Notes: a model not told the origin generated them from the letters alone. Shown: positions 1-11,928, counted from the stretch's first letter. The stretch: 64,000 bases of DNA from Triatoma infestans (GCA_011037195.1 JAAEAF010003159.1:1-64000), one strand, 5' to 3'. Numbers and translations are program-made.

Positions 1-700
1 AACCAACTGAGCTCATCAATAAGGATGAATGCAGTACCCTGTCTATGATTGGAAGCCTGACAGACATGTGCCACAAGACACGCCAACAGCAGGCTCGGGA
101 CCTATGAAAGGGAGAAAGGCGCCTAACTTGGCAAACCTATCCACCTCCTCATTCCCAAAAATTCCCATGTGACCTGGGTACCCAGACTAGAAGCACATCC
201 TTCAGAGAAAAAAGCTCTTCCAGTCTTTTAGAATATTCTAACACCAACCTGGAAGTGAAGACACATGAACTCCAAGCGATCAGCGCAGCTTGGCTGTCCA
301 AGCAGATACAAACACCTTTTAAGTTAGTGTTACGCACCCTCTCATCCAAGATACAACAAAGAATAGCATAAACCTCAGTCTGGAAGACTGTGGTCCATTC
401 ACAAAGAGACAGTGCCAAATGATCTTCGGTTCCAAAATAGACCGCAGCTCCAGACCTACCAACCATTCTGGAACCGTCCGTGAACACCGGAAGTAATTAT
501 CAGGTATCACACCAGACGGACCCAATCTTTCCTAGAAGGTAACCTAACTCTGTAAGCATGCTCGAAAAACAAAAGTCTTCAACATTCTGTCGGAAGGAGG
601 AAAACCTGTAATAGGAACCTTCAAAAGCATCTCGCGATGATGTGTGTGGTGTTAGAACCATATATTGTATTGCAGATACTCTATAGGAAACCATAATGTT
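1..700 (-). mobile_element. LINE relic with RNase H domain, cut by the window edge
   Basis: The minus strand encodes EDFCFSSMLTELGYLLGKIG, then FTDGSRMVGRSGAAVYFG, FQTEVYAILCC, ICLDSQAALIAW, SKRLEELFSL-DVLLVWVP, and NEEVDRFAKLGAF. These are the RNase H core elements (the D in FTDGS, E in TEVYAI, D in LDSQAAL, and the final NE--D). This order is seen in I, R1 and related LINE clades. Frameshifts and an in-frame stop near 149 mark it as dead. Confidence 0.75.
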
Positions 701-995
701 ACTGTTCCCCCAGAACCAACAACAAGATCGATTTTCCCGGGAAAATGTTTCAAATAAAAGTGATAGGTACTTATGAGCGTAGGTAGCATACGAAGTTTAA
801 AGAAATACGTTGGAGCAGTTTTGAGCAAATCACGAAAAACTAAAAAAAAAAAAAATCATAAATCAGGTCGCATATCCGGTGGCCAACCCAAAAACGCATT
901 TCCGGTGGCCCACCCAAAATCATGTATTTCCAGTAAAAACTCATTTTCGAAAAGCAGGCACGATCGCAACACTAGGAGTATGAGAATGTGAAAAT
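700..995 (-). mobile_element. HINE fragment
   Basis: It contains TTTTCCCGGGAAAATGTTTC, AAATAAAAGTGATAGGTACT and, near the right end, CGATCGCAACACTAGGAGTA, the reversed 5' boxes. It abuts the LINE relic at 1-700. Confidence 0.6.
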
Positions 996-2042
996 AGAAA
1001 TACACTATACTAAGTCACTGTACTAATATTCAGTATTTGGTATGATTCAGTGGCAGTTGCATTCATTACATATTATCTATAAGTATGCAACAGTGTGCAC
1101 TTAATAACGGAAGTAATGAGCTACTTACTACCTCATATACGATGACTTCAGCAATACCTGCTTGAAGACGTCATCATGACTTGGGCAGTGTACATTATGA
1201 GCTCATACAAGGCCACAGCTCGGTATCCATTATTCACCAAGGTAGATAGCTAACCGATTGTTGGCCAATTGAATACTTAATGAGCTTGTCGAACTGTTTG
1301 CGATCATCAATAATGGTAAAGTTTTCCCAAACCGGACAATGTTTGCCAGCTGCTGTTATAAAGCCTGGAAATGATATTAAAATGGAGGAGAGGTGGGAGC
1401 GAGAATGCTCTCTAAAACTTTGTCACTAACAAAGTCAGTTACCAAACTGTGTAGCACACCAACAATATTATGAAGTTACTGTCTACCAGTGACATCCGTG
1501 GAAACTTCTCTTCGGAAATTTGTTGTATCTACACCCAATATAGGTCTCGTCGTCCATACTGTCCATACTGTTAATTATTAATTACCGTACTAACAGACTT
1601 ATATACTGTTTCAATGTATAACTGTTAATGAACATATTAAATAACATCAACAGTTTTTGAATACACTCTCTTGTCAGAGAAAACATGCCATCTCAAAAAT
1701 TGAGTTTTTTTATTTATTTAAAAAAAAGTCTTTGTTATGAAATGTAAGCCGAGTTTTTTGCACATTTGTTTTCAGTTGTTTGTTGCAGTGAAACCTGACT
1801 CATATGTTGTTACTTCTTGAGGGAACTAAACAAAAAGAAATCTGACGATGCAAAAACTTGGGACTGGTAAAGCGGATCTAGTAGAACTTGCCGACCATAG
1901 TTTTTCAGTGATTTCTCTAAACAATTGATTGGACAGTTTTTGGATGAGCGTTGTTCTGATGTAAGAATATTTCTCCTTCTTCCAAATTACGTTAGTTTTC
2001 CAGGATCATAGGCTTCATTCTTCTCTCATAACTTGGTTTATT
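996..2042. other. No gene seen
   Basis: AT-rich, no recognisable protein or repeat family. A short direct repeat GTCCATACTGT occurs twice near 1553-1570. Confidence 0.4.
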
Positions 2043-3851
2043 ACTTTCGCTTACTCCTAGTAAGAGGAAGTATTGCAATCGTTTCCGATATCGAGTTTTC
2101 ACCGGAAATATTTGTTTTGAGGTCCCCTGAGTCCAAAAAAGTGGTTTTTAGCAAATGGTCTGTGTGGGTCCCCCCCCCCCCAAGTAACCCTTGTGGGAAG
2201 GAGTTTATTTACAGCATGCTCCGTAATATATACGAGCATTACATGCATTGAATATAACTTCAGATATACAACATTTACAAACCTTATAATGACAAATGTG
2301 TAATATACATAATTATTATATCATAGTCAAGAAAACATAAGAGAATAGATAAACTAGTATGATGAATGAATAATAATACAAATACATAACGAAAATTATA
2401 GATGACAGTAAAACAGAATAAAGCAAATACCAAGAAACTAGGTACCAACTAACAACTCAAAATTAATTGAATTAATAAAATTAGAAAACTGCTTGCAGAA
2501 CTTTTCTGATACGAGATCTTTAAGTTGTGGAGGCCACAGTAAACCATGCAGAAGCACTTCTCGAATTAGTGGAGCTCTTATATGATCGAGTAGAGGGCAG
2601 TACAGAATGATGTGTTCAACATTTTGTGGATTGGCAGAGCAAATGCATGTAGGGTCAGCTACAATGTGGAAACGGTGCAGATATGATTTCATTCATCCAT
2701 GACCTCTGAAAATCTGGGTTAGTTTATAAGTCAACTTCGGTGCGTTGTCTTGCTGAAACAGTCGAAAAGAATAGTTTTGTACTTGCCGCTTTGTTGCAGT
2801 CCCACCCCTCACTCTTGGTTCCACTCGTCTTCGTACAACAGTTTGAAGTGTCGCTTCAGAAAAGAAGATGGCACTGGATCATACAAAATTGGCAAAGTTG
2901 TCGATTTTGCAGCTTCTTTTGCAAACTGATCGGCTTTTTCATTGCCTTCCAAATCTTACCTGAGCTCTTACCCAAGCAAAATGGACGACCCAGCCCAATT
3001 TGTGTATGTATGTATGTGAACAGCATAGCTCAACAACGAAAAATCGCAGAAAGTTCAAACTTAATATTCTTTGATAATGTTTGGGTATCACCACGTTATC
3101 TGTCAAAATTCCTCTACCGGAAGTACCATTTTACTGAATGGTTTTATTCACTTTTTTTGCCATTTTCTCGAAAATGGCTCCAAAGATTTTCTTTAAACTT
3201 GTTATATCACTTACACTTGGAAAGATCTACAATTTTTATTTAAAACATTTCTCCAGGAAATTGCATTTGAGGGCACTTTTTCGGGTGGGGTGGTGGTTCG
3301 GTTGTCCTCTAAAGTGCTATTTTAGTTTACTATATAATACTGTTATCTAAATAATGTTAATTAGAATTAAATGTGCTGTTGAAATTCTGATTTTGAAAAA
3401 ATCGGTTTACCGGAAATGCGTTTTTACTGAAATGTATTTTTCAGTTTTCTGGTATTTTCTCGAAAACGGCTCCAGCGATTTTCTTTAAACTATTTGAATG
3501 ATCTACACATATAAAGAGGTACAACTTTTAATTGAAACATTTGTCCTGGTAAAGTCATTTAAGGGGGTTTTTGGGGGAGGAGTGGGGTTATGTTTTTCTG
3601 TAAAGTGGTATCTTTGTTGATTATACAATTCTACCATCCAAATAAAATTAATTAGAAATAAATAGTTAGCACAAATTCCGAGTTTCAATAAAATTAATAA
3701 ACCGGAAGTGCGCTTTTACAAAACTTTTTTTCAGTTTTCGACGAACTCCAATGAATTTCATCAAATTTGGTGAATAAAAACCATAAAATTTGTCAATCAC
3801 AATTTTAGAAAACTGGAGTAAGAGAAAGTTGTGTGAGTGTTTCACACAAGA
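2043..3851 (+). mobile_element. HINE copy with both ends, expanded modules and a LINE insertion
   Basis: Its 5' end is ACTTTCGCTTACTCCTAGTA and its 3' end AGAGAAAGTTGTGTGAGTGT plus TTCACACAAGA before a T-run. A minus-strand LINE piece lies at 2438-3000. Between 3115 and 3760 the same module occurs three times, each with a GGAAGT box, CTCGAAAA-GGCTCCA, TTGAAACATTT and an ATTAGAA-TAAATA end. These give a head-to-tail array. Confidence 0.75.
2438..3000 (-). mobile_element. LINE C-terminal relic (RNase H end and zinc knuckle)
   Basis: Reading the minus strand: EGNEKADQFAKEAAKS (RNase H end), LKRHFKLLYEDEWNQE, FRGHG, then SYLHRFHIVADPTCICSANP, QNVEHIILYCPLL. C-C------H---C is the gag-like knuckle ending of RNase H-bearing LINEs. 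It lies inside the HINE 2043-3851. Confidence 0.7.
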
Positions 3852-3864
3852 TTTTTTTTTTTTG

Positions 3865-4020
3865 TTTTAATATGAGCATCAGTAACAGATTCCAATAATG
3901 GAGTTGAATCCACCACGATTGGCCGTCCTGCATTTTCCAAATCACCCTCATTGTTTTTGAGTTGATTAACCCATTTGTAAAGAACTTTTACTGCTTCTGC
4001 GGCTACTAATATATAACACT
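3865..4020 (-). pseudogene. Small mariner/Tc1-like N-terminal fragment
   Basis: The minus strand reads KWVNQLKNNEGDLENAGRPI, then VVDSTPLLESVTDAHI. W--QLK-----E---GRP-V resembles the linker between the two DNA-binding helices of mariner-type transposases. Too short and lacking termini to be sure. Confidence 0.35.
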
Positions 4021-4664
4021 TTGATTTTCAGACAAAGTCCATCAACCTTAAGTGCGACTTTACTGAATATTTTCTATTCTTCAGTTTTTCGTGATTTTCT
4101 CGAACACGGCTTCAAGGATTTTCTTTAAACTTTGTATACCATCTACATATATAAATACCTTTTATTTCAAACATTTTGGCACTTCAGTACAGTGTATGGG
4201 TTTACCAACTATATAATATTATTCTATATAATGTTATTATATTGGAACCATCAATGGAAAATTTCCAAATTAATCGGTTAACTGGAAGTTTACAAGTTTT
4301 TTTTTCTCGAAAACGATTATAACGATTTCCTTTCGCCCAAATCGATTATAACGATTGGTATACTAACAAACAGCACAGATATAAACCAATCACCTTTTAT
4401 TTGATAAAATTGTTTTTAGATGATTCTGAGAAAACTGAGACGTTTAAATTCAAATTTGTTTGTACAATATTATTATTGGCCTATCTACAATGTAATCCAT
4501 TCTCTACCTGCCTCAGTTAGTAGGTTGGCCCTTGTCCCCCCACCACTATATATTTATGTTTGAACATATGAGCAGAATTTAAATTTAAAGAAAATACATC
4601 ACTTTATATATAACTGACATAAAGAGGAGTTGGAGAAAGTCGTGTGAGTGTTACACACTAGACA
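3985..4664 (+). mobile_element. HINE 3' fragment
   Basis: Modules with AAGTGCGACTTTACTGAATA and CTCGAACACGGCTTC lead to a 3' end GGAGAAAGTCGTGTGAGTGT and TACACACTAGA before a T-run. It lies just downstream of a complete copy, in the same direction. Confidence 0.6.
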
Positions 4665-5214
4665 TTTTTTTTAATTGAGGAAACAAACAAACATGCTTTA
4701 TTTGAGAGTTAATATATCTTATATTTTTAAAATAAATAAATAAATAATTAAGTCAGTATACGTAGAATAATCATGTACAATGGCTCATAGATCGCTGTGG
4801 TAAAAGCAATAATAATTATACTATTGCCTTAGGGGGGGGTCCCTATATAATATAGTGTTCGTAGTCACCCACACAGAACAGGTTGTGTTGCATGTTTGCT
4901 GCTTTCACCGTTCTTAGCAGCGCTACGGACTGCCCACGCGTGTTAATACACAAATGATAAATGCACGCATATAATTTACTTTGTATATATAGAAATGTTT
5001 TCTCTAATCACTGTTTATTATTTTGTTTGTATTCGTGTAGAAATTAAAGTAATATTTATTTTGAATGAGATTTAAAACTATTTTAAACTAATCTAAATAA
5101 GTCCTTTGCAATTCTTCTTATTTAGTGTTTACAAATTTTTAATTAGTATCTGAATTAACAATCAAAGTATACAAGTCAGAGAGAATACAAGAAAAAAACG
5201 GATAGAGAGACGTT
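4665..5214. other. No gene seen
   Basis: AT-rich sequence between two HINEs with a G-run at 4830-4837. Nothing recognisable. Confidence 0.4.
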
Positions 5215-6183
5215 CACTGAGTAAATGACTTTGAACATTGCGATCGTATCAGATTTACGAAAATGAGTTTACACCGGAAATAGGTACATGCTTTGAAGTC
5301 CTTTTGAATACGAAAAGACTGGTGAATGGTCTCTTTTGTGTGCATGTGTGTATGTGTGTGTGCTTCTCTCTGTGTGCCTTTTTTATCTGAATATCTCAAA
5401 AACGAAACATTGCAGGCAGCACAAACTTGATATTCCGTTTAGGTGCTACCACCGCATCAGGCAAGAAGATGCCAAACAAAATCCATCAACCGGAAATGCG
5501 ACTTTGCTGAATGTTTTTTTCATTTTTTCGTGATTTTCCCGTGACTTCTCGTGAAACTTTATATATTTCTACACACATATATACCCATCACTTCTATTTC
5601 TTTTTTTTCCATTTATATGAAAATTTACAACTGCTGGCACGCTTGCGTAACCAGCAACAAGTAAATAAGATGACTCACAATAACGGTTAAGGAGAAATCA
5701 TCCAGAGGTGGGCACTCCATACAATTTCGCTGCGTACACTCTTATAAGAGATCACGAGGCTACTGCCGCCTCAAATGTCGGGGAGGGTTATCTGGAATGG
5801 ATGCTGAGGAATATGTTGATGAATTAATAATGGATTGTGATGATGTGCAAGACGGGTGTGTAATTTGCTGTAACATATTTGGACAAGGTCATTTATAAAT
5901 GGAATCTGGAGATCGGAATGGATTGCCAGGTTAGAAACGTAAAACGGAGCATTGTTTATACAACGGAGTATTTTGGATTGTAGGGTTTTGAAGGCGATGG
6001 ATGTTGGAACACTTGGTTGAACCCCATAACTCAAGTCCGTAAGTCCAAATTGGTTTTAATAGTAGATTGTAGATAAGTAATTTGTTATTTAAAGTTAGTT
6101 TTGAGCGTCTGTCCAGTAGTCGCTTGAGTAGGCTGTAACTTTTTACTTTCTCTTATTTTACTTCGTTTCGTTTTACCCATCTA

Positions 6184-7478
6184 CGAGGGTGGTTTGAAAA
6201 GTGCTCGGAATGTACTAGAAAGAAGTGTCTCACCTCGGTGAAACTGCTTTTATTTTTCAACATAGTCTTCCTGTAGACTAATGAATTTGGTCCAACGATG
6301 TTCCAATGCCTTTGTTCCATCTCGAAAATGAGATTCCCCCAGGCCTGCAAAGTACCTCACCAATTCGGCTGTCAGTTCTTCCGTTGTAGGAAATCTCCGT
6401 CCACCGAGGAAAATTTTCAGCTTGGGGAAGAGATGAAAGTCTGATGGTGCCAAATCAGGTGAATAAGGTGGATGTGGCAACATTTCGTACCTCAGTTCAT
6501 GAAGTTTTGCCATGGTAATAACACTTGTGTGCGGGCGGGCGTTGTCCTGATGAAAGATGACTTTCTTTCTAGCCAAACCAGGCCTTTTTTCGCGTATCTT
6601 TTCCTGTAGTTGGTCTAGGAGGTTTGCATAGTATTGCCCCGTAATTGTTTGGCCAGTAGGAAGATAATCTATCAGCAGAATGCCTTTTGCATCCCAGAAA
6701 ACTGAGGCCATGACCTTTCCGGCCGAACGTACTGCCTTTGCTTTCTTTGGTGGTGGTGACTCAGCATGTTTTCCACTGCTTTGACTGCTGTTTTGTCTCT
6801 GGGGTATAGTAGTGGACCCAAGTTTCATCTGTAGTCACAAACCGGCGCAAAAAATCTTGTTGGTTGCGCTGAAAACGGGCCAGACTTTGTTCGGACATTT
6901 CCAATCTGGTGCGTTTATGGTCCAATGTCAAGAGCCGCGGCACCCATCTTGCCGATAATTTTTTCATTCCCAATTCTTCGGTTAAAATGTGATATACCCG
7001 TTCAGATGACATCCCTATAGCTTCAGCAATCTCTCGCACTTTCAGTCGACGATCCTCCATGACCATTTTATGCACTTTTGCGATAAATTCTGGGGTCGTA
7101 GCACTTTTTGGCCGTCCACTACGCGGATCATCATCTAAGCTCTCCCGACCAAATTTAAACTCGCTGGTCCACTTGGCAACAGTTGAATATGAAGGAGCAG
7201 AGTCCCCCAGTGTGTTCTGAAAGTCGGCATGAATTTCCTTTGCTTTCATACCTTTCTTTACAAAGTACTTAATCACTGCTCGAATCTCAGTTTTTTCCAT
7301 TGTCACAAATCACTACGCGGGAACAACAACAAAGAGTCGTCACTACCACTCTCCTGCAGCAAGAGCACTGACGCGCCACGTGTTCACTCACAAAGGATGT
7401 GTGATTATTGCGCGGGAACCTCGTTGCTATAGCACTGACATCTAGCGGTGATTCCGAGAACTTTTCAAACCACCCTCG
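6184..7478 (-). mobile_element. Mariner element, 1295 bp, one frameshift, TA target duplication
   Basis: TA dinucleotides flank it at 6182-6183 and 7479-7480. The terminal inverted repeats are CGAGGGTGGTTTGAAAAGTG, nearly identical at both ends with one mismatch in about 27 bp. The minus strand encodes a mariner transposase of normal length. It lies in the middle of a Jockey-like LINE, which is itself in a HINE. Confidence 0.92.
6250..7306 (-). pseudogene. Mariner transposase, frameshifted in the middle
   Basis: The N-terminal half (7306 to about 6770) begins MEKTEIRAVIKYFVKKGMKA and has the helix-turn-helix region, GRPKSATTPE, and the first catalytic aspartate in TTDETWVHYYTPETK. The C-terminal half, in another frame to 6250, has GKVMASVFWDAKG, HQDNARPHTS and PPYSPDLAPSDFHLF, and ends EDYVEK. 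The last two aspartates are 34 residues apart, the DD34D signature. The frame break lies in an A-run (TTTT on + at 6769-6772). One base separates the two frames, so this may be a young inactivation or an assembly error. Confidence 0.88.
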
Positions 7479-8224
7479 TATGTGGGTTCCATGTCAGGTG
7501 TTTGTTTATAGAGTCCTAGATATTTAACCGTATCAACGCTTAATCGATGTGGTTCATATGAACTGTTCGTTCATATGGTACGTCTTAGAGTGATCGTTAT
7601 ATTTTTATTTTTTGAACGTTAACCTTCATTCACCATCTGCAAAACCACTTCTCTAGGGGTAGCAAATGTTGCTGAAGGTTACGTGTGCTTAGGACAGGAT
7701 CGGGATGTGGTGAAACGATGGCTGTGTCATCTGCCTTGGTCAATATGTGACACTTTTTTTGGAAATATTTATCCAGGAAAATTGATTTTTCTTTTTCGGT
7801 GGTTCGGTTGGGGGGGTATCGGTTAACCGGAAATACGACTTTACCAGAATAGGTTTTTAAGTTTTTTTTAAGAATTTTCTCGAAAAGGTTACAATAGTTA
7901 TATTGATTATTACTTCTTTAAACTTGGAATGTTTGCAGCGTTTATTTGAAACATTTTTCTGAAAAAAATTATTTTAGAGGAGTATTGGGGTCTGTCATTT
8001 AGTTTAAAATTAAATTTGCTTAAGATTTTTGGTTTTGATATTATTGAGTGCTCCACATAAGGCCGCTCAGGTATACAAGTAAAACCATCACCACCATGTT
8101 TAATCCGTTTAAACCGTCACCACCATCATCACCATAATGTTGCAGTTTTAAAGAAAATGCCTTGATTAAATTGTATTAATTAGAGTGAGAGACAGTCATA
8201 CAAGTGTTTCACGCCGATTTGCAC

Positions 8225-8378
8225 TACGCTATTTACTGTTCCCCCAGTACCTTAAAATAATTATTTTAAGGCGAAATGGATTTTGTCCGAAATCTTCGTG
8301 TCTGAAGCGATAGTAGTGCGTGCCTAAACGGAACACCAAGTTACAGTTTCCTACATCAATACTAGAAGTAAGAGAAAG
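8225..8378 (-). mobile_element. HINE 5' fragment
   Basis: TTTGTCCGAAATCTTCGTGT and, at the right end, TACTAGAAGTAAGAGAAAGT, the reversed 5' terminus. It abuts the 3' end of the preceding copy. Confidence 0.5.
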
Positions 8379-9089
8379 TAAAAATTAAAAAAAATAATTT
8401 TTTTAAATAATCAGTCAGCTATTCATAATAGTAATTAATAGTCTGTGTTTAATTAATTCACATAATGCTGCATATAATTAATCTTTAATTTAAATATTCG
8501 ACGAATCGATCATTAAATTAATAATAATTATTCTTAATTTATTCAAATAATAGCCCGGGAACATCTGTAACATAACCAAATATAGTTGGGCCACTTCCTC
8601 TCTAAAAGTATTTATTGCGATTTATGTAAATTCAATGAGATCATCCACACAACTGGTTGCGTCATTTATGCAGATAGTATTCTGAAAAAGTAAAAAGGTT
8701 GACTTTTTATTTATTAGACCCAGTAACAATTGAACTAATAAGTTATTAAACTGGTTGTAAAAAAAATAAAAATAATCGCGCTATTTATTTTGAAAGATTA
8801 CGTCACCCCCCCCACATAGAATGAAATAATCAACCAATCAGGCTGCTCTATATTGATCAGCTTTGTGTCTGTGGACATCAAGTTGTTCAGATTGTCAGTT
8901 CGTTGATCTTTTAAACGTTTCATCCATGTCAATCTGTACTATTTGTAAGGCAGTCCAACTGTTCAAATAATTTGACAGATTTCGGTCGTTGAAACTGCGA
9001 GTTTATAGAAGGGGTTAATCGTTGCTTAAAGAAATTCGTTGTAAGTAAAATCTATTCAATAAACCGCAAGCATATTCGGTTGACAAATG
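8379..9089. other. Repeat-poor stretch
   Basis: No coding pattern. Contains the weak promoter-like cluster listed separately. Confidence 0.35.
8798..8900 (+). promoter_or_regulatory. Weak candidate promoter cluster
   Basis: In an otherwise repeat-poor stretch: TTACGTCA (CRE-type, 8798-8805), CCAATCA (8834-8840), TATATTGA (8849-8856), TCAGATTG (8887) and TCAGTT (8895-8900), the last two initiator-like. TATA-to-initiator spacing is about 40-48 bp, longer than usual. It is upstream of and on the same strand as the ANKRD29-like gene, but no first exon in the right phase was found. Confidence 0.15.
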
Positions 9090-9400
9090 TTTTTTCTTTG
9101 AAGCCATTTTTGAGCTAAATCACTAAAAACTGAATAAAAAGCCATTCAATAAAGTCGCACTTCTGGGTAATGTCTTTTGCCCAAAACCTCCTGTCAGATG
9201 CGGTACCCACCCGGTAGTCCTTAACGGAATACCAAGTTTGTGATTCCTGCGATTTTTCGTTTTTCAGATATTTTTCACACACACACACACACACACACCC
9301 ACACCATTCGCTAAAAACATTTTTTTCATGCTCAATTTTCGGAAATATGACGATTGCCAATCAGTTTCTCTTTCTTATACTAGGATTAAGAGAAAGTAAA
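9090..9400 (-). mobile_element. HINE 5' part with CA run
   Basis: Module sequence (AATAAAGTCGCACTTCTGGG), a (CA)n run at 9276-9297, GGAAATATGACGATTGCCAA and the terminus TAGGATTAAGAGAAAGTA. Confidence 0.6.
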
Positions 9401-9812
9401 AAACCATCCTGATTCATCGCTGGTGCAGTGAAACAATAAATTCATATGAACGTCCATAAAACAATTATCATCTCATTTCCTGCATAAAGTTCTCAGATAC
9501 CAACTTGTACACATAAACTGCTGAAGAAGTATAGGGAAAAGTAGAAATGAGATGTCCATTTCTTTGTGTTGTGACGTGTATTAAATCAACACCAACTATA
9601 CAATTATGTTTCCAAAATAAAAAATTATAGATAATGGAAGGAATACGTATGTTGTGTGTATGTATGTATGTGTATGTACCTATGTGAACGGGGATATAGC
9701 AGAGAATCTCACCATTCTTTTTTTGCCGTTCATTTCAACAAGAAATCGTGAATATACTTGAAAATTGTTAACGTACTTTGTAATTACAACTTTGAAAAAG
9801 ATGAAGTATTTT

Positions 9813-9975
9813 TTTACTCCTGGTAAGAGGAAGGAAGAAGTATTACGATCGTGTGTCACATTTTCTATATTATTGAGTTTACGTCATGATCTGAGGTCTC
9901 CTAAGATTGAAAAAATGTTTTTTAACAAACGGTCTGTGTTTTTTTTCTTCACTAGTATCCCTAATGAAGGAGAAT
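9813..9975 (+). mobile_element. HINE 5' fragment
   Basis: TTACTCCTGGTAAGAGGAAG, then TATTACGATCGTGTGTCACA, GAGGTCTCCTAAG and the AACGGTCTGTG core. It breaks off before any module. Confidence 0.5.
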
Positions 9976-9979
9976 TTAT

Positions 9980-10445
9980 ATTCTCTATTTGCTCCATGAT
10001 ACATAATACATTTGTTGCTATAGCAAATTACATTAAATGGTTTTGTTTAGATAACAGTTTACATTAATAAATGTATTGACAACAAATACAAATAATATAA
10101 AAAAAACAATATGATAATTAGGTAATAGAAAAATAAAGAATATAAATAAAAAATAAGCTTTCTTCTCTATCCAGTATTAATTATTTAAAAAAATTGTCAG
10201 GTTATATTAAATCAAATTCAATTTTTATACTAAATTTGGGCAATTCTTCATATAGGTTGGAAAAAAATAAGGCGTTGATGTGAAACAGGCCAAAATCCAA
10301 CCATTTGTATGGCTTTCTTTAATAAGAGCGCTTTTGAGGGACTCTAATAAGGTACAAGAGAACAATAGGTGATCACAGTTTGTCCCGTCTTGTTATCACA
10401 TGGCCATGACCCTACAAAATTTGAGTTCGTTTGAAGTTTTCCTTT
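9980..10445. other. No gene seen
   Basis: AT-rich, A-runs, no recognisable element between a HINE stub and a LINE relic. Confidence 0.4.
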
Positions 10446-10449
10446 AAAT

Positions 10450-10790
10450 TGACTATTTTATCTTACTGCTGACATTTGGGGAAAAACTTCTTACTCAGAT
10501 CTCCAGTCTGGGCATGCTGCCATCTCTGATTCCATCCACCTCTGAATCAGCAGAGCTATTCCCCGCAATAGTCTCTTTAGAAAATGAGCGGAGATTGTTA
10601 TGGATATTCTACCTCAATGGATACTCTCATTCAAGGAAGCCTCTTTAGCCAATCGATCCGCTACTTCAAATCTGTCTATACCTGCACGGCCTTTCATCTA
10701 TGAGAGACAAACCTGAATGTTTTGTTTCTTGCTAAGTTCTATAACTGTCTTCCTTATAGACCCTATTAGACTGTAATGATTTTTACCGTT
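10450..10790 (-). mobile_element. LINE RNase H relic
   Basis: The minus strand reads TVIELSKKQNIQVCLS, then GRAGIDRFEVADRLAKEASL. The G---RFE-ADRLAKEA string is the last RNase H motif of LINE proteins, here slightly altered from GNE-ADRLA. Confidence 0.55.
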
Positions 10791-10839
10791 TTTCCAACGC
10801 CAAGAGAGTCACACTGTCTATTTACCATCAGATGTGTGT

Positions 10840-11928
10840 GTTTGTATGTGTGTGTGTTTGTATGTGTGTGTGTTTGTGTAATAAATACAAAGAAACAAAA
10901 GAAAAGAGCAACATCACATCTTGACATGAAGGTTTCAATCAAACTACTTGACCTGATCAGGTTGTGCAATTTTATTGAATTTTTTATTTTTTTTCGTTTT
11001 CTTTGGTATTCTCTCAGCAAAGATAACTAAGAGTTTCTTTGTATTTTACATATACATAGATCTATCACTTTTGTTTGAAACAGTTTTTCGAAGAAGTAGT
11101 TTTGTGTGTGTGTGTTTTGTTTTGTTGAAGGGGCAAAACAACTAAGCTCCTTTGCCCTTGACGTTCAGCCAGTGTATGTACTTAATCACACTTTTCATCC
11201 GACCAATCTTTCCGAGTACAATTTCTGATACATGCTCAGATTAAATTAAATAGCTGAACGTCTCTAAGGAATTGTATTGTTTTGCTTACGCTACATTCAT
11301 CATCATCTAGGGCCTCTTTCAGATTGTTTGGCATATTCAATTTTTCTCTAACACTAGCTTATTGTGGGCATTCAATTAGAATGTGGCGGACAGTCAATGG
11401 TATCAAGCAAACGTTACATATCGACGGTTGCTCCTACGAAAAGGTATCTCTGTGTTAGCAGAGTATGGCCTAAACGCAATCTTGCCAATACAACTTCTTC
11501 TCGTCGAACAGCTCGATATGACGTCATCCATTTCCTTGGAGAGTTCTTAATATTTCACAGTTTATTTGCAGTTGGCATGAATTCCCATTCTCACTTTCGT
11601 AGGGCAATTAGCTCTTTCTTCAGGTGATTTCTCCAATTAGATGGCAGAATGAGTTCTTGCTTATTTGGCAATAGTGCTACTTCCTTCGCTGCTTTGTCCA
11701 CGACTTCGTTATAATTTATTCCTGCATGTCCAGGGACCTACAGGAACGCAAGAATTAGTTTTATTAGCGGAGTTACCGGTGGAAGCTGCTGAAAAATCAT
11801 GGTACTCCTGAAGTGTCTCTTTTAGTCTAAGTTCTTCTAGCTATGTATATAATATTGAGGACATTTGTCAACAATAATAACCATGTGAATTGCAGTAAGA
11901 GAGTGTCGTGTGAATGTTTCACACCAGA
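10840..11928 (+). mobile_element. HINE copy interrupted by a minus-strand LINE
   Basis: A GT-rich core (10832-10880) and a module with CACTTTTGTTTGAAACAGTT occupy the left. The right end at 11893-11928 reads AGTAAGAGAGTGTCGTGTGA then ATGTTTCACACCAGA. LINE sequence fills roughly 11135-11880. Confidence 0.55.
11135..11880 (-). mobile_element. LINE C-terminal relic inserted in a HINE
   Basis: Minus-strand pieces: CPGHAGINYNEVVDKAAKEV-like sequence, DDVISSCSTRRSCIGKIAFR, SLTVRHILIECPQ, KLNMPNNLKEALDDDE, TIQFLRDVQLFNLI. HILIECP with LNMPNNLKEAL and FLRDVQLFN is the typical ending of RNase H LINEs. Several stops and frameshifts. Confidence 0.65.

Larger units (their letters stand above)
5600..7750 (-). 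mobile_element. 5'-truncated Jockey-like LINE, split by the mariner
   Basis: The minus-strand protein remnant reads NVQKTKNITITLRR and SVDTVKYLGLYKQTPD, is cut by the mariner inside LTWNPH, and resumes RWVKRNEVK, LLDRRSKLTLNNKLLIYNLL, KPIWTYGLELWGSTKCSNIH and SKILRCINNAPFYVSNLAIH. The pattern WTYG-ELWG---SN and R-N-APFYVSN is typical of the reverse transcriptase end of Jockey-group elements. A T-run at 5601-5608 is the poly(A) tail. Flanks CACTTCTATTT (5589-5599) and CACTTTTTTTT (7751-7761) look like a degraded target duplication in the HINE. Confidence 0.75.
5215..8217 (+). mobile_element. HINE copy split by a Jockey-like LINE and mariner
   Basis: The left part (5215-5599) has the GATCG and CACCGGAAATAG boxes, a TGTGTGTATG core and one module ending CACTTCTATTT. 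The right part (7751-8217) resumes at CACTTTTTTTTGGAAAT, continues with a GGTTAACCGGAAATACGACT module and ends with AGACAGTCATACAAGTGTTT. Everything between is the LINE with its nested mariner, so this copy is the oldest of the three layers. Confidence 0.7.

Noticed and set aside
2740..3243. 167-codon plus-strand open frame
   Set aside because: It overlaps a minus-strand LINE relic and HINE modules and has no family pattern.
8890..8970. First coding exon of the ANKRD29-like gene (ATG near 8925)
   Set aside because: The short frame before GTAAGG would leave phase 1, while the exon at 16529 needs phase 0.
11364..11627. 87-codon plus-strand open frame
   Set aside because: Mirror frame of a minus-strand LINE C-terminal relic.
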